DNA from: Stenotrophomonas sp. WZN-1
GTDB taxonomy: Bacteria; Pseudomonadota; Gammaproteobacteria; Xanthomonadales; Xanthomonadaceae
Reading direction: 5' to 3'
DNA: 64,000 nt
NCBI RefSeq assembly: GCF_002192255.1
Contig: NZ_CP021768.1
Span: 4,234,001-4,298,000, forward strand
Shown here piece by piece: positions 20,772 to 31,893 of the stretch (positions are counted from its first letter, which is position 1; every line of letters begins with the position of its first letter). The position numbers and the translations under genes were made by a program. A model generated the notes under the pieces. It was not told the origin of the DNA, made no database searches, and saw only the letters and a program-made list of their open reading frames with translations.

Positions 20772-22574
20772 TTATTTCTTCTGGTACGTCGGCACGAACA
20801 CCTTGTTCACCGCATCGGCCAGCTGGTCCGGCGGCAGCAGGCCCTGGTCGAGCAGGAAGTTGTTGAACGCCAGGCGGTCGAACTTCGCACCCAGTGCCAG
20901 CTCGGTCTGCATGCGCAGCTCCAGGATGCGGGTGTAGCCGTAGAAGTAGCTGCCGGCCTGGCCCGGCATGCGCACCATGTAGCGGTCCAGTTCCTGGGTG
21001 GCCATCGCCTTGGACAAGCCGACCTGCTCCATCAGTACGCGCTCGCCGTTGGCACGGTCGGTCAGGCCGAGGTTGAGCATCGGGTCGAGCATCGCGCGTG
21101 CGGCGCGCAGCAGGCGGAACTGCAGGGCGATCATCTGCCCGTCCAGCGGCTCGTACGGCACCATCTCGGCTTCGGCATACAGCGCCCAGCCTTCCACGTT
21201 CACCGAATTGAACGCGAACATGGTGCGTGCCAGCGACACGCCGCGCTCGACCATGGCGGTGAACTGCAGCTCGTGGCCGGGGCGGCCTTCATGCGCGCTC
21301 AGCGTCCACGCCGCCGCACCGAAGTTGAAGTCGTCGTACTGCGCACCCGGGCCCGCGGCCGGGTTGCCCAGCGGCAGCACGAAGGTGCCCTGCTGCCCGG
21401 TGTTGTTGACCAGCGGCGCCGGCAGGAAATGCGGTGCCGGGCTGGCCGCGCTCTCGGCCGCCGAGCCCAGGCGCATCTGCATCGCGCGCTTGGGCACGTC
21501 GACGATGGCGTGCTCGCGGATCAACGGATCGATAGCATCGATCACCTTGCGGTAGTGGCCTTCCAGATGGTCGTCGGCGATCTTGTCGGCCTTCAGCGCG
21601 CGGATCACCGCCACCGGGTCGCTCGGGTCGGCCACCTTCAGGCCCTTGTCCTTCACCACCAGCGGCGCCAGCTGCTGCATCGCCGAGCGGGTTTCCATGA
21701 ACTCCAGCTGCGCGCGCTGCATCAGCAGCTTCGGGTCGATGTCGATGCCGACCTGCTTGAGCTGGTAGGCGTACAACGGCGCCGGCAGCCGTGCGTCGGT
21801 ACGCGCCTTCGGCAGCACCTCCTTGCGGGTCCAGGCAGCGTAGTCCTTCATCTGCCCGGCCAGGGTCTTCATCGCCTCGTCGGCACCGGCGATCTGGTAC
21901 TTCTTCAGCAGCGACTCGATACCGGTGATATAGGTCTCGACGTTGTCCAGCGACTGCTGCACTTCGATCTTCGTCGGCTGCAGCAGGCTGCTGTCCTTCA
22001 GGCGTTCCTCGTAGCGCTGGCGGGCCAGCGTGGTGAAGGCGGTGCCGCCCGCTTGCAGGCCGGCATAGGCCTTGAGGCGGTCGATCGCCTTGGCCCGGCG
22101 CTCGGCCGGCACCTGGTCGGACAGCAGCAGGTTGAGGCCGCTGAACACCGTCTGCGGCGCATCGCTCCACGGCAGCAGGTACTTCTCGTTGAGCTCGCTG
22201 CCTTCGATGTTCTGGTTGGCGGCGTGGATCATGATCTCCAGGTCCTGGCGGACGTTGGGATCCTTCTCAGCGGCCAGCTTCGCCTTCAGTTCGTCGCGGG
22301 CCTTGGCCATCGCGGCGCGGTAGCGCTTGCCGTTGTCCGGGCCGAGATCGGCCACCTTGTCGTCGTAGCCGGGCACGCCGAAGAAGCCAGTTTCTTCCGG
22401 CTGGAACGGACCCTGCGCATCAAGCAGGATCTGCGCCAGTGCATTGCTGCGGGCGACCCAGGCCGGGCTGGCCGGGGTGGCGGCCTTGGCGGCGGGTGCA
22501 GCCAGCGCCGGCGGTGCGGACAGCAACGGGGCGGCGGTCAGGGCCAGGGCAACGGCCAATGCAATCGGCTTCAT
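20772..22574 (-). CDS. DUF885 family exported protein (putative metallopeptidase-like)
   Basis: A 600-residue protein with a clear signal peptide (MKPIALAVALALTAAPLLSA, cleavage near ALAAPAA). DUF885 proteins are distantly like M32/M2 zinc peptidases, and the zinc-motif equivalent AHEGRPGHELQF is present near residue 422. Downstream EGWALYAE fits the third metal ligand position. Substrate is unknown; activity is inferred from family resemblance. An in-frame ATG five codons upstream (22589) is possible, but the chosen start gives the cleaner signal peptide. The stop lies two bases from a SMAG pair. Confidence 0.85.
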   Translation of the reverse strand: MKPIALAVALALTAAPLLSAPPALAAPAAKAATPASPAWVARSNALAQILLDAQGPFQPEETGFFGVPGYDDKVADLGPDNGKRYRAAMAKARDELKAKLAAEKDPNVRQDLEIMIHAANQNIEGSELNEKYLLPWSDAPQTVFSGLNLLLSDQVPAERRAKAIDRLKAYAGLQAGGTAFTTLARQRYEERLKDSSLLQPTKIEVQQSLDNVETYITGIESLLKKYQIAGADEAMKTLAGQMKDYAAWTRKEVLPKARTDARLPAPLYAYQLKQVGIDIDPKLLMQRAQLEFMETRSAMQQLAPLVVKDKGLKVADPSDPVAVIRALKADKIADDHLEGHYRKVIDAIDPLIREHAIVDVPKRAMQMRLGSAAESAASPAPHFLPAPLVNNTGQQGTFVLPLGNPAAGPGAQYDDFNFGAAAWTLSAHEGRPGHELQFTAMVERGVSLARTMFAFNSVNVEGWALYAEAEMVPYEPLDGQMIALQFRLLRAARAMLDPMLNLGLTDRANGERVLMEQVGLSKAMATQELDRYMVRMPGQAGSYFYGYTRILELRMQTELALGAKFDRLAFNNFLLDQGLLPPDQLADAVNKVFVPTYQKK

Positions 22575-22641
22575 GGGACACTCCAGCAAAGGGTTGTCCG
22601 CAACTTACGCGCTCAGCGCGATGGCGACAATCGGCCGGAGG

Positions 22642-23157
22642 TCACAACGCCGCAGTCAGCGGGCATTCGCCGCGATCACGGCAGGCCTGCAGCTCGCATT
22701 CCTGCGCGGCTTCATCGTCATCCAGCGCGGTCAGGTCGAAGGTCTGCTTGTTCTCGCCCAGCACGTACATCACCGGGTAGTCCCACACGTCGTCACTGCG
22801 GGTGCCCTTCACGAACAGCCTGCCGTGCGCGTTCGGTCCTTCCAGGGCCACGGTCAGGCCGACATCGCGCTGGCCGTTGAGCGCGGTCTGCATGCTGCCC
22901 AGCGGCATCGATTCGGTGCGCAACGGCTCGCCGAAGGCTTCCACCAGTTCGATGCTGCACCCCGCGCGGCGCATCGCTTCGCGCATCGGCGGGCTCTCGC
23001 GTGCCGCCTCGCTCCAGCGCAGCACGCTCCAGGCCACCACACCGCCGGCCCCGGCCAGCACCAGCAGCACGGTCAGCGGCATCGCCCAGCGCCAGTGACG
23101 GCACCACCAGCCGGCGGGCTTGGGGCCATGGGTGGGAATCGGCGGTGGCAGGGTCAT
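22642..23157 (-). CDS. Coa1-like (cytochrome c oxidase assembly factor) membrane protein
   Basis: A 171-residue protein: a cytoplasmic N-terminus rich in Pro and Trp, one membrane helix (about residues 25-45, AMPLTVLLVLAGAGGVVAW), then a periplasmic domain. It has MREAMRRAGCSIELVEAFGEPL and GRLFVKGTRSDDVWD, the order seen in the Coa1/Tim21-like family. The C-terminus carries three cysteines (ECELQACRDRGEC). A direct role in oxidase assembly is not shown in bacteria. It lies between the peptidase gene and the DUF885 gene on the same strand. Confidence 0.72.
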   Translation of the reverse strand: MTLPPPIPTHGPKPAGWWCRHWRWAMPLTVLLVLAGAGGVVAWSVLRWSEAARESPPMREAMRRAGCSIELVEAFGEPLRTESMPLGSMQTALNGQRDVGLTVALEGPNAHGRLFVKGTRSDDVWDYPVMYVLGENKQTFDLTALDDDEAAQECELQACRDRGECPLTAAL

Positions 23158-23182
23158 CGGCGGGCTCCTTCCCGTTTGTCCA

Positions 23183-25561
<2,379 letters not shown>

Positions 25562-26251
25562 TCAGCGCTGGCCGAACAGGTGCTTGCGCTCTTCGTCGCT
25601 GAGCGGCTTGCCGGCGTTCGGGTTCACCTGCTGGCGCAGGGCATAGGCGCGCTGGGTGGCCGGGCGCGCAGCGATGGCCTCGTGCCAGCGCTTGAGGTTC
25701 GGGAAGGCGGCGAAATCCACCGGCAGCTTGTCGTAGGCGCCGATCCACGGGTAGCTGGCCATGTCGGCGATGGTGTACTCGTCGCCGGCCAGGAAGGCGT
25801 GCTCGGCCAAGCGCTTGTCCATCACCCCATGCAGGCGGCGCACTTCGTTGTCATAGCGCTCGATCGCATACGGGATCTTTTCCGGCGCATACACATTGAA
25901 ATGCCCCATCTGGCCGCTCATCGGGCCCAGGCCGGCCATCTGCCAGAACAACCACTCCAGGGTGGTGACGCGGCCACGCGGATCGCTGGGCAGGAACTGG
26001 CCAGTCTTCTCGGCCAGGTACAGCAGGATCGCGCCGGACTCGAACACGCTCTGCGGGGCACCGCCATCGGCCGGGGCCTGGTCGACGATGGCCGGCATCT
26101 TGTTGTTGGGCGAAATGGCGAGGAATTCCGGCTTGAACTGGTCGCCCGAGCCGATGTTGACCGGGTGGATGCGGTACTCCAGGCCGGTTTCTTCCAACAG
26201 CAGGGTCACTTTGTGGCCGTTCGGGGTGGGCCAGTAATACAGGTCGATCAT
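25562..26251 (-). CDS. Glutathione S-transferase family protein (YfcG/YghU-like)
   Basis: A 229-residue protein starting [15 protein letters not shown]. The N-terminal thioredoxin-like domain has the [11 protein letters not shown] start and the [10 protein letters not shown] and [13 protein letters not shown] glutathione-binding blocks of nu-class enzymes. These act as disulfide-bond oxidoreductases using bound glutathione. The C-terminal helical domain has [15 protein letters not shown]. The start at 26251 is preferred to upstream in-frame starts that overlap the promoter region of the divergent YqhA-like gene. Confidence 0.92.
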   Translation of the reverse strand: MIDLYYWPTPNGHKVTLLLEETGLEYRIHPVNIGSGDQFKPEFLAISPNNKMPAIVDQAPADGGAPQSVFESGAILLYLAEKTGQFLPSDPRGRVTTLEWLFWQMAGLGPMSGQMGHFNVYAPEKIPYAIERYDNEVRRLHGVMDKRLAEHAFLAGDEYTIADMASYPWIGAYDKLPVDFAAFPNLKRWHEAIAARPATQRAYALRQQVNPNAGKPLSDEERKHLFGQR

Positions 26252-26363
26252 GGCAGCGGCTCGGGGCGCGGAAAGGAACCTGGAGTCTAGTGCGAGAGTT
26301 GGGTTGGCACCGTCATGGCGGGCCGGTAACCTCGCCTCTCCCCCGAAACACAGCATCCCCCGC

Positions 26364-26984
26364 ATGAGTGCAAACCGCCCGCCGCTCTCCCCGTTGTCCA
26401 CGCTGATCTTCGCCTCACGCTGGCTGCAGCTGCCGCTGTACCTGGGCCTGATCGTGGCGCAGTGCGTCTACGTGTTCCTGTTCGGCAAGGAACTGTGGCA
26501 CCTGATCTCGCATTCCGCCTCGATGGGTGAACAGCAGATCATGCTGATCGTGCTGGGCCTGATCGACGTGGTGATGATCTCCAACCTGCTGGTGATGGTG
26601 ATCGTCGGCGGCTACGAGACCTTCGTCTCGCGCCTGCGCCTGGAAGGCCATCCGGACCAGCCGGAGTGGCTGAGCCACGTCAACGCCAGTGTGCTGAAGG
26701 TGAAGCTGGCGATGGCGATCATCGGCATCTCCTCGATCCACCTGCTGAAGACCTTCATCGCCAGTGGCGCACTGAATGGCATCCCGCTGTGCACGCCGGA
26801 ACAGATGAGCGTGGCCGCCGCCAACATCGGCGTCGCCCGCTGCTCGATGCTGACCCCTGACGGCGTGCTGTGGCAGACCATCATCCACTGCGTGTTCATC
26901 CTGTCGGCGATCGGCATCGCCTGGACCGACAAGCTGATGTCCAACGGCCACAGCAAGTCGCACGACAAGGCGCACGACCACTGA
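26364..26984 (+). CDS. YqhA family (UPF0114, TIGR00645) inner-membrane protein
   Basis: A 206-residue protein with three or four membrane helices. [20 protein letters not shown] and the block [22 protein letters not shown] are followed by [10 protein letters not shown], the signature of the family. [25 protein letters not shown] comes next, and a His-rich end ([11 protein letters not shown]) closes it. Compared with most family members it carries an insertion with two cysteines (IPLCTPEQ...GVARCSML). Function is unknown. It is divergent from the GST gene, 112 bases away. Confidence 0.87.
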   Translation: MSANRPPLSPLSTLIFASRWLQLPLYLGLIVAQCVYVFLFGKELWHLISHSASMGEQQIMLIVLGLIDVVMISNLLVMVIVGGYETFVSRLRLEGHPDQPEWLSHVNASVLKVKLAMAIIGISSIHLLKTFIASGALNGIPLCTPEQMSVAAANIGVARCSMLTPDGVLWQTIIHCVFILSAIGIAWTDKLMSNGHSKSHDKAHDH

Positions 26985-26995
26985 GGTCGTCGCAG

Positions 26996-27017
26996 GCAAC
27001 GGCGGTGGCCGTTGCCC
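26996..27017 (+). terminator. Possible terminator hairpin after the YqhA-like gene
   Basis: GGCAACGGC-GGT-GGCCGTTGCC forms a near-perfect stem 12 bases after the stop, but no T-run follows, so it may be a processing hairpin only. Confidence 0.4.
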
Positions 27018-27183
27018 CTCCCGGCCACTGCCCCTTGTACGCGGCGGTGGCCGGGATGCTAGATTGCACCCTCGCCGTTGCCGGCGGTGGCGTCGGGAAA
27101 CGTCACCCTGCCGCGCCCGGACCGCAGGTCCCGGCCATGCATATCAATGATTTACGTCACGTCGTCTTCTAGAGGGGAGCAGG

Positions 27184-28197
27184 ATGTCGCACGTCTCAAC
27201 GATCACCGCCGCGCGCCGGTGGCTGCCGGTTGCTTTGGCACTGGCGCTGGCCGCCTGCTCGGGCAAGGAAGAATCCGCAGCACCGGCCCCGGCCGCCGCA
27301 CCCACCGCCGCTGCACCGGCCGCACCGGTGGTCGCCGCCAAGGTGCAGTCGATGGGTACCGAGCAGCTGCGTGAGTCGGCCAGCCAGGCCCTGCGCGAGA
27401 ACCGCATGTACGCGCCGGCCGGCGACAACGCCATCGAGTACTACCTCGCCCTGCGCGACAAGACCCCGGACGACGCCTCGGTGAAGAGCGCGCTGACCGA
27501 CCTGCTGCCCTACACCCTGATCGCCGCCGAACAGCACCTGGGCCGCGAGGACTACACCGAAGCGCAGCGCCTGGTGGCGCTGATCGAGAAGGTGGATGCG
27601 TCCGCGCCGGCGCTGCCGCGCCTGAAGGACGGCCTGGCCAAGGGCGTGCAGAACGCTGCCAAGCGCACCGAAGCGGAAGCCGAGAAGGCGAAGAAGGACG
27701 CCGAGGACCGCAGCAAGCAGCAGACCGAACAGCAGCGCCTGGCCGAGCAGCGCGCCAAGGAAGCCGACGCGGCCAAGCAGATCGCCGCCCAGCAGGATGC
27801 TGCCCGCCGCGACAACGAACGCCAGGAAGCCGAGCGCCAGGCTGCGGCCCGCCGCGAAGCCGAGCAGAAGCAGCAGCAGGCTGCCGCCCAGCAGGCAAGC
27901 GCCGCACGCCAGGCTGCGGCCCCGGCGGCCGCTGCGGCGCCCAACCTGCGCCCGGTCAGCACGCCGGCGCCGCGCTATCCGTCCGAGGCGCTGCGTGCAG
28001 GCACCTCCGGCGAAGTGCTGGTGGAAATCACCGTCGGCACTGACGGTTCGGTGATCAACGCCCGCGTGCTGCGCGCAACGCCGTCGCGCGTCTTCGATCG
28101 CGAAGCCATGAACGCGGTCAAGCGCTGGCGCTTCGAGCCGGTCAGCGCGCCGGTCACCACCCGCCGCACCCTGGTATTCGCTCCCGGCGGCACCTGA
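27184..28197 (+). CDS. TonB-domain lipoprotein (energy transducer-like)
   Basis: A 337-residue protein. The N-terminus is a lipoprotein signal (ALALAACSG). A Pro/Ala tract follows, then a folded segment (residues about 55-150). A long charged coiled-coil region rich in K/E/Q/A (residues about 155-250) resembles TolA. The C-terminal TonB domain has TPAPRYPSEALRAGTSGEVLVEI and MNAVKRWRFEPV. True TonB proteins are anchored in the inner membrane by a helix. A lipid anchor plus TolA-like linker is a less common architecture, so it may work from the outer membrane or with TonB-like partners. Confidence 0.85.
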   Translation: MSHVSTITAARRWLPVALALALAACSGKEESAAPAPAAAPTAAAPAAPVVAAKVQSMGTEQLRESASQALRENRMYAPAGDNAIEYYLALRDKTPDDASVKSALTDLLPYTLIAAEQHLGREDYTEAQRLVALIEKVDASAPALPRLKDGLAKGVQNAAKRTEAEAEKAKKDAEDRSKQQTEQQRLAEQRAKEADAAKQIAAQQDAARRDNERQEAERQAAARREAEQKQQQAAAQQASAARQAAAPAAAAAPNLRPVSTPAPRYPSEALRAGTSGEVLVEITVGTDGSVINARVLRATPSRVFDREAMNAVKRWRFEPVSAPVTTRRTLVFAPGGT

Positions 28198-28250
28198 CCA
28201 CGAAAAAGGGGACGGAGGGGATTAAGTCGTTTCCGCCCCGCAATGACGAC

Positions 28251-28274
28251 ACGGCCCGGCATGTCCGGGCCGTG
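28251..28274. terminator. Bidirectional terminator between convergent genes
   Basis: ACGGCCCGG-CATG-TCCGGGCCGT, a strong GC stem followed by GTTCGTTTC on the plus strand. It serves the TonB-domain gene, and the small gene ending at 28281 from the other side. Confidence 0.75.
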
Positions 28275-28280
28275 TTCGTT

Positions 28281-28535
28281 TCAGGAGAGGCTGTCGATCA
28301 GGCGCTGCAGTGCTGGATCGCGCGCGGCCAGCACCTGGAACAGGCCCAGCGCATGCAGGCCCGGCAGCAGCGCACGCAGGTCGGCTTCGGCAGTGGCGCG
28401 GGTGGCGCCATCGCTGGCGGGGTCCTGCCAGTCACGGACGCTGGCGAGGAAGGCGCCGACGCTGCCCTTGCGCACGGTGAGGCCGTTTACCTGCACGTCG
28501 TTCTGGTGGTCGGGAAGGATGTCCTGCGGCTGCAT
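28281..28535 (-). CDS. Small hypothetical protein
   Basis: An 84-residue acidic protein starting MQPQDILPDHQNDVQVNG. The first half has a VNGLTVRKGSVGAFLASVRDW segment and the second is an amphipathic helix ending LQRLIDSLS. A GTG one codon upstream (28538) is also possible. It is divergent from the AraC-type regulator, 78 bases apart. I recognise no family; coding is supported by codon position bias and by the terminator placed exactly at its end. Confidence 0.62.
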   Translation of the reverse strand: MQPQDILPDHQNDVQVNGLTVRKGSVGAFLASVRDWQDPASDGATRATAEADLRALLPGLHALGLFQVLAARDPALQRLIDSLS

Positions 28536-28613
28536 CACAAGGTACTCGCTTGGAGGGGAGCTCCAGTGTGCACGCCTCGCAATAGCGATTCTGCCGTATA
28601 ACTGCCATCTTAT

Positions 28614-29399
28614 ATGGCAGATCAGACATCCACTGCATTGATCGACCCGTCACTGGCCAACGCCAGCGACGGGCCAGTGCTGCTGGCGGCCCAGCTGCGA
28701 CTGCATCGCCCGCGACGCACGGCCCGTCACCAGCACGTCCGCGGCCAGCTGCTGGGCGCGCACCAGGGCGTGCTGCGGATCGAGGTCGGCGATCTGCAGT
28801 GGCTGCTGCCGGCGGGGCACGTCGCCTGGATCCCACCCTCGCTGCCCCACGCGTTGGTAGGGGCAGAGGGATTCGATGGCTGGAGCCTGTACTTCTGCGC
28901 CGAGGCCTGCCTGGACCTGCCCGTCGTGCCGCGCATTTTCCAACCCAACGCGCTGTTGCAGGCCGCGATGACGCGCGCACTGAGTTGGCCACACCAGGCA
29001 CTGGATCCCGCGCAGATACGCCTGGCCGGCGTGATCGCCGATGAGATCACCGCCAGCACGCCGCTGCCGCTTGCCCTGCCACAACCGCGGGATCGCCGCC
29101 TGCGGCGGATCGCGGCGGTGCTGGCACGTTCGCCGGATGACCTCCGCAGTGTCGAGGCGTGGGCAGCCACCTGCGGCCTGTCCAGCCGCAGCCTCGCCCG
29201 TCGTTGGCAGGCCGAAACCCACATGACGCTGAGCCAGTGGCGGCAGCGCCTGCGCGTGCTGCTGTCGCTGCCCCGTCTGCTGTCCGGCGAACCGGTGATC
29301 AGCGTCGCGCTGTCGATGGGCTACGACACGCCCAGTGCCTTCATTACCGTGTTCAAGCGCGAGATGGGGGTGACGCCTGCGCGGTATTCCAGCGGCTGA
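28614..29399 (+). CDS. AraC family transcriptional regulator
   Basis: A 261-residue regulator. The N-terminal cupin-like sensor domain has HVRGQLLGAHQGVLRIEVGDLQWLLPAGHVAWIPP. The C-terminal half carries two helix-turn-helix units (VEAWAATCGLSSRSLARRWQ and ISVALSMGYDTPSAFITVFKREMG) and ends TPARYSSG, as is usual for the family. It is divergent from the small hypothetical gene, which may be its target. The ligand cannot be told from sequence. Confidence 0.92.
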   Translation: MADQTSTALIDPSLANASDGPVLLAAQLRLHRPRRTARHQHVRGQLLGAHQGVLRIEVGDLQWLLPAGHVAWIPPSLPHALVGAEGFDGWSLYFCAEACLDLPVVPRIFQPNALLQAAMTRALSWPHQALDPAQIRLAGVIADEITASTPLPLALPQPRDRRLRRIAAVLARSPDDLRSVEAWAATCGLSSRSLARRWQAETHMTLSQWRQRLRVLLSLPRLLSGEPVISVALSMGYDTPSAFITVFKREMGVTPARYSSG

Positions 29400-29464
29400 C
29401 GCATTCGACGCTCCCGCTGTCTACTCGCGACCCAGGCTGTTTTCCAGACTCAGGAGGAGAAGAA

Positions 29465-29893
29465 ATGAAGTACGACGACGCCAGCTGGCATTCCGGGGGT
29501 GACTTCCCTTCGGATCTTCCGGCTGAGGCCGGTGCCACTCACATCGGCATGTACCTGGCATGGTTGCTGTTACAGGGCATGGCAAGCGAAGCGCTCGCCG
29601 AGGACGCAGAAGAAGACCTGCTGGCGCTGCGGGAACGTAGTACGACGCCAGGCCTGTTCCTGCTTCAATGCAGCGATGGCAAATTCGTCGATGACCTGAT
29701 CAGTGATGACGCCAACGCGTTCACTGCTGCGTATTACGACCTCGAGAATAGCCAGTATCTGGAAGACTATGAGGAACAGCTGGGGGCCGAGGTCCCTTCG
29801 CTGTACCACGTCGCCGATACCTGGGAAAACTTTGATCGATTGGCACCGGTGATCGCCCAACGCTTCGCCGCTTGGCAGGCGACGCAATCCTGA
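29465..29893 (+). CDS. Conserved hypothetical protein (DUF7832-like)
   Basis: A 142-residue acidic protein that starts MKYDDASWHSGGDFPSDLP after an AGGAGGAGA ribosome site. The start motif plus ATHIGMYLAWLLLQGMAS and LGAEVPSLYHVADTWENFDRLAPVI match a widespread family of small cytoplasmic proteins (I recall it as DUF7832). Family members are sometimes found as immunity-like or polymorphic-toxin neighbours, but no toxin is present here. GC is lower than in the neighbours. A clear terminator follows. Confidence 0.72.
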   Translation: MKYDDASWHSGGDFPSDLPAEAGATHIGMYLAWLLLQGMASEALAEDAEEDLLALRERSTTPGLFLLQCSDGKFVDDLISDDANAFTAAYYDLENSQYLEDYEEQLGAEVPSLYHVADTWENFDRLAPVIAQRFAAWQATQS

Positions 29894-29899
29894 AAACAA

Positions 29900-29924
29900 C
29901 GAGGCCCGGAATGACCGGGCCTCG
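29900..29924 (+). terminator. Rho-independent terminator
   Basis: CGAGGCCCGG-AATGA-CCGGGCCTCG followed by TTTC, 7 bases after the stop of the DUF7832-like gene. Confidence 0.8.
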
Positions 29925-29934
29925 TTTCAAATCC

Positions 29935-29957
29935 GCCGGGCATGGCCCGGCGCTACC
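29935..29957. repeat. Single SMAG unit
   Basis: GCCGGGCATGGCCCGGCGCTACC, the right arm of a SMAG palindrome, between convergent genes. Confidence 0.7.
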
Positions 29958-29965
29958 AGTGGCGG

Positions 29966-31150
29966 TCAGCCGGAGATCGCCAGGCGCTCGTTGTGGTAAC
30001 GACGCACGGCGGCGAACCACAGCACCGCGGCCAGGCCCAGGCTGGCGCCCAAGTAGATCGCCCAGACCGTTGGGGTGATGGTCTCGTGGCGGATCACCTT
30101 CAGCAGCATCTGGTTCTGCGACAGGAACGGCACGGCGTACTGCCACATCTCGCTCTTCAGCGGATAGGCCACCAGTGCATAGCCGGGCAGCATCGGCAAC
30201 AGCATCAGCCAGGTCATGTGGCTCTGCGCTTCCTTCATGCTCTTGGCAGCGGCCGACAGGAAGGTCAACAGCGAGGTGCCGATCAGCAGCATCGGCAACA
30301 TCACCAGCAGCATCTGCAGCATCGATCCGACGTTCATGTTGAACTGGCGGCCGATGTTGCCGGGCGCGATCTGCGCACTCACCTTGAACGCGACCAGGGT
30401 CAGCAGCAGCGATACGAAACCGACCACGCAGGCGGCGGCGATCTTGCCGCTGACGATCGCGCTGCGCGAGCCCGGCGTGGCCAGCAGTGGTTCCAGCGAC
30501 TGCCGTTCGCGCTCGCCAGCGGTGGCGTCCATCACCAGGTAGGCGCCACCGATGAACGAGGTCAGCGTCAGCAGTACCGGCAGCAGCATCGACAGGATCA
30601 TGCCGCGCTTGGCTTCGGCACTGGCCAGGTCCTGGCGCGCCACGTCCAGCGGGCGTGCCACCTGTGCATCGATGCCGCGCGCCATCAGGCGCAGTGCTCC
30701 GACCTGGCCGTTGTAGGTGGCCAGCGCCGCCTCCAGGCGGGCGCCGGGCACTTCGGCCGCGCGCCGCGTGCTGTCCTTGATCACCTCCACCAGTGCCGGC
30801 TTGCCATCGGCCCAGTCCTTGCTGAAGTCATCGCTGATACGCAACGCCACATCGATGTCCTGGGTGCGGATGGCCTCGGCCAGGTCCTTCGGTGCCGGTG
30901 CGGCATTGAGGCCCTGTGCGGCGAGGAAGCGCACCAGGTTCGGTGCGTTCTCCGCGCCGATGGTCGGGATCTGCAACGGCTCTTCGATCTGGGTGCGCAC
31001 CCGGCTCTCGGCCAGCTTGCCCATGCCCAGCAGCAGCACCGGGTACAGCAGCGGCCCGAACAGCAGGGTCAGCAGCAGCGTACGGCGGTCACGCGACAGG
31101 TCACGCAGTTCCTTGCGCATCACCGTCATCAGGGTCGACATCATGCTCAT
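29966..31150 (-). CDS. ABC-2 type transporter permease (NatB-like)
   Basis: A 394-residue permease. A first helix (about residues 24-43, TLLLTLLFGPLLYPVLLLGM) is followed by a large extracytoplasmic domain. Five further helices come after about residue 185, with the block GERERQSLEPLLATPGSRSAIVSGK. That layout fits NatB of the NatAB exporter class. Its ATG overlaps the stop of the ATPase gene (ATGA at 31147-31150), so the two are translationally coupled. The exported substrate is unknown. Confidence 0.88.
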   Translation of the reverse strand: MSMMSTLMTVMRKELRDLSRDRRTLLLTLLFGPLLYPVLLLGMGKLAESRVRTQIEEPLQIPTIGAENAPNLVRFLAAQGLNAAPAPKDLAEAIRTQDIDVALRISDDFSKDWADGKPALVEVIKDSTRRAAEVPGARLEAALATYNGQVGALRLMARGIDAQVARPLDVARQDLASAEAKRGMILSMLLPVLLTLTSFIGGAYLVMDATAGERERQSLEPLLATPGSRSAIVSGKIAAACVVGFVSLLLTLVAFKVSAQIAPGNIGRQFNMNVGSMLQMLLVMLPMLLIGTSLLTFLSAAAKSMKEAQSHMTWLMLLPMLPGYALVAYPLKSEMWQYAVPFLSQNQMLLKVIRHETITPTVWAIYLGASLGLAAVLWFAAVRRYHNERLAISG

Positions 31151-31893
31151 GCGTGCAGGCCCTCTTCGCTCCCGATCAGTTTCACGAACGCATCTTCCAG
31201 GTTGACTTCTCCGGCCTGTGCACGCAGCTCGTCGGCGCTTCCGGCCGCCATCACCGTGCCCTTGGCGATGATCACGATGTGGTCACACAACGCGCCCACC
31301 TCCTGCATGATGTGGCTGGACAGGATCACGCAGCGACCCTCTTCGCGCAGGCCCAGCAGGAAGCGGCGCAGCGCGCGCGTGGTCATCACATCCAGGCCGT
31401 TGGTCGGTTCATCGAGGATGACGTTGCGCGGGTCGTGCACCAGCGCGCGGGCAATCGCGGTCTTGGTGCGCTGGCCCTGCGAGAAGCCATCGGTCTGCCG
31501 GTCGAGGATGTCGCCCATGTCCAGCGCGTGCGACAGCACCTCGATGCGTTCGCGGATGCGCTCGGCCGAAAGGCCATGCAGCTCGCCGAAATAGGCGATG
31601 TTCTCGCGCGCGGTCAGGCGCTTGTAGACGCCGCGCGCATCAGGCAGCACGCCGAGATGGCGACGCACCTCCACCGGATTGCGCGCCGCATCGATGCCAT
31701 CGACGGTGATGCTGCCCTGATCGGGCGTCATCAGCGTGTAGAGCATGCGCATGGTGGTGGTCTTGCCGGCACCGTTGGGGCCGAGCAGGCCGGTGATCTT
31801 CCCATCCCCGGCGCGGAAGCCGACGTTGGCGACCGCCTGAATGCGGCCCGTGCGGGTATCGAAGGCCTTGTGCAGGTTGTCGGCGACGATCAT
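31147..31893 (-). CDS. ABC transporter ATP-binding protein (NatA-like)
   Basis: A 248-residue ATPase. Walker A is LLGPNGAGKTTT; the signature motif is FSQGQRTK (Q in place of the usual G at the third position of SGGQ-like motifs); Walker B is NVILDEPTNGLD; and the switch His is in ILSSHIM. The start is the ATG at 31893 that overlaps the stop of the upstream hydrolase gene (ATGA). An ATG at 31902 (MGTMIVAD) is possible but would overlap further. Together with the next gene it forms a complete exporter half-pair. Confidence 0.9.
   Translation of the reverse strand: MIVADNLHKAFDTRTGRIQAVANVGFRAGDGKITGLLGPNGAGKTTTMRMLYTLMTPDQGSITVDGIDAARNPVEVRRHLGVLPDARGVYKRLTARENIAYFGELHGLSAERIRERIEVLSHALDMGDILDRQTDGFSQGQRTKTAIARALVHDPRNVILDEPTNGLDVMTTRALRRFLLGLREEGRCVILSSHIMQEVGALCDHIVIIAKGTVMAAGSADELRAQAGEVNLEDAFVKLIGSEEGLHA

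Noticed and set aside
21273..22880. Plus-strand open frame opposite the DUF885 gene
   Set aside because: Antisense shadow of a gene with signal peptide and metallopeptidase-like motif; no ribosome site or family resemblance.
29900..29957. tRNA-like TTTCAAATCC string
   Set aside because: It lies between a terminator and a SMAG unit; no acceptor stem, anticodon arm or CCA can be folded.
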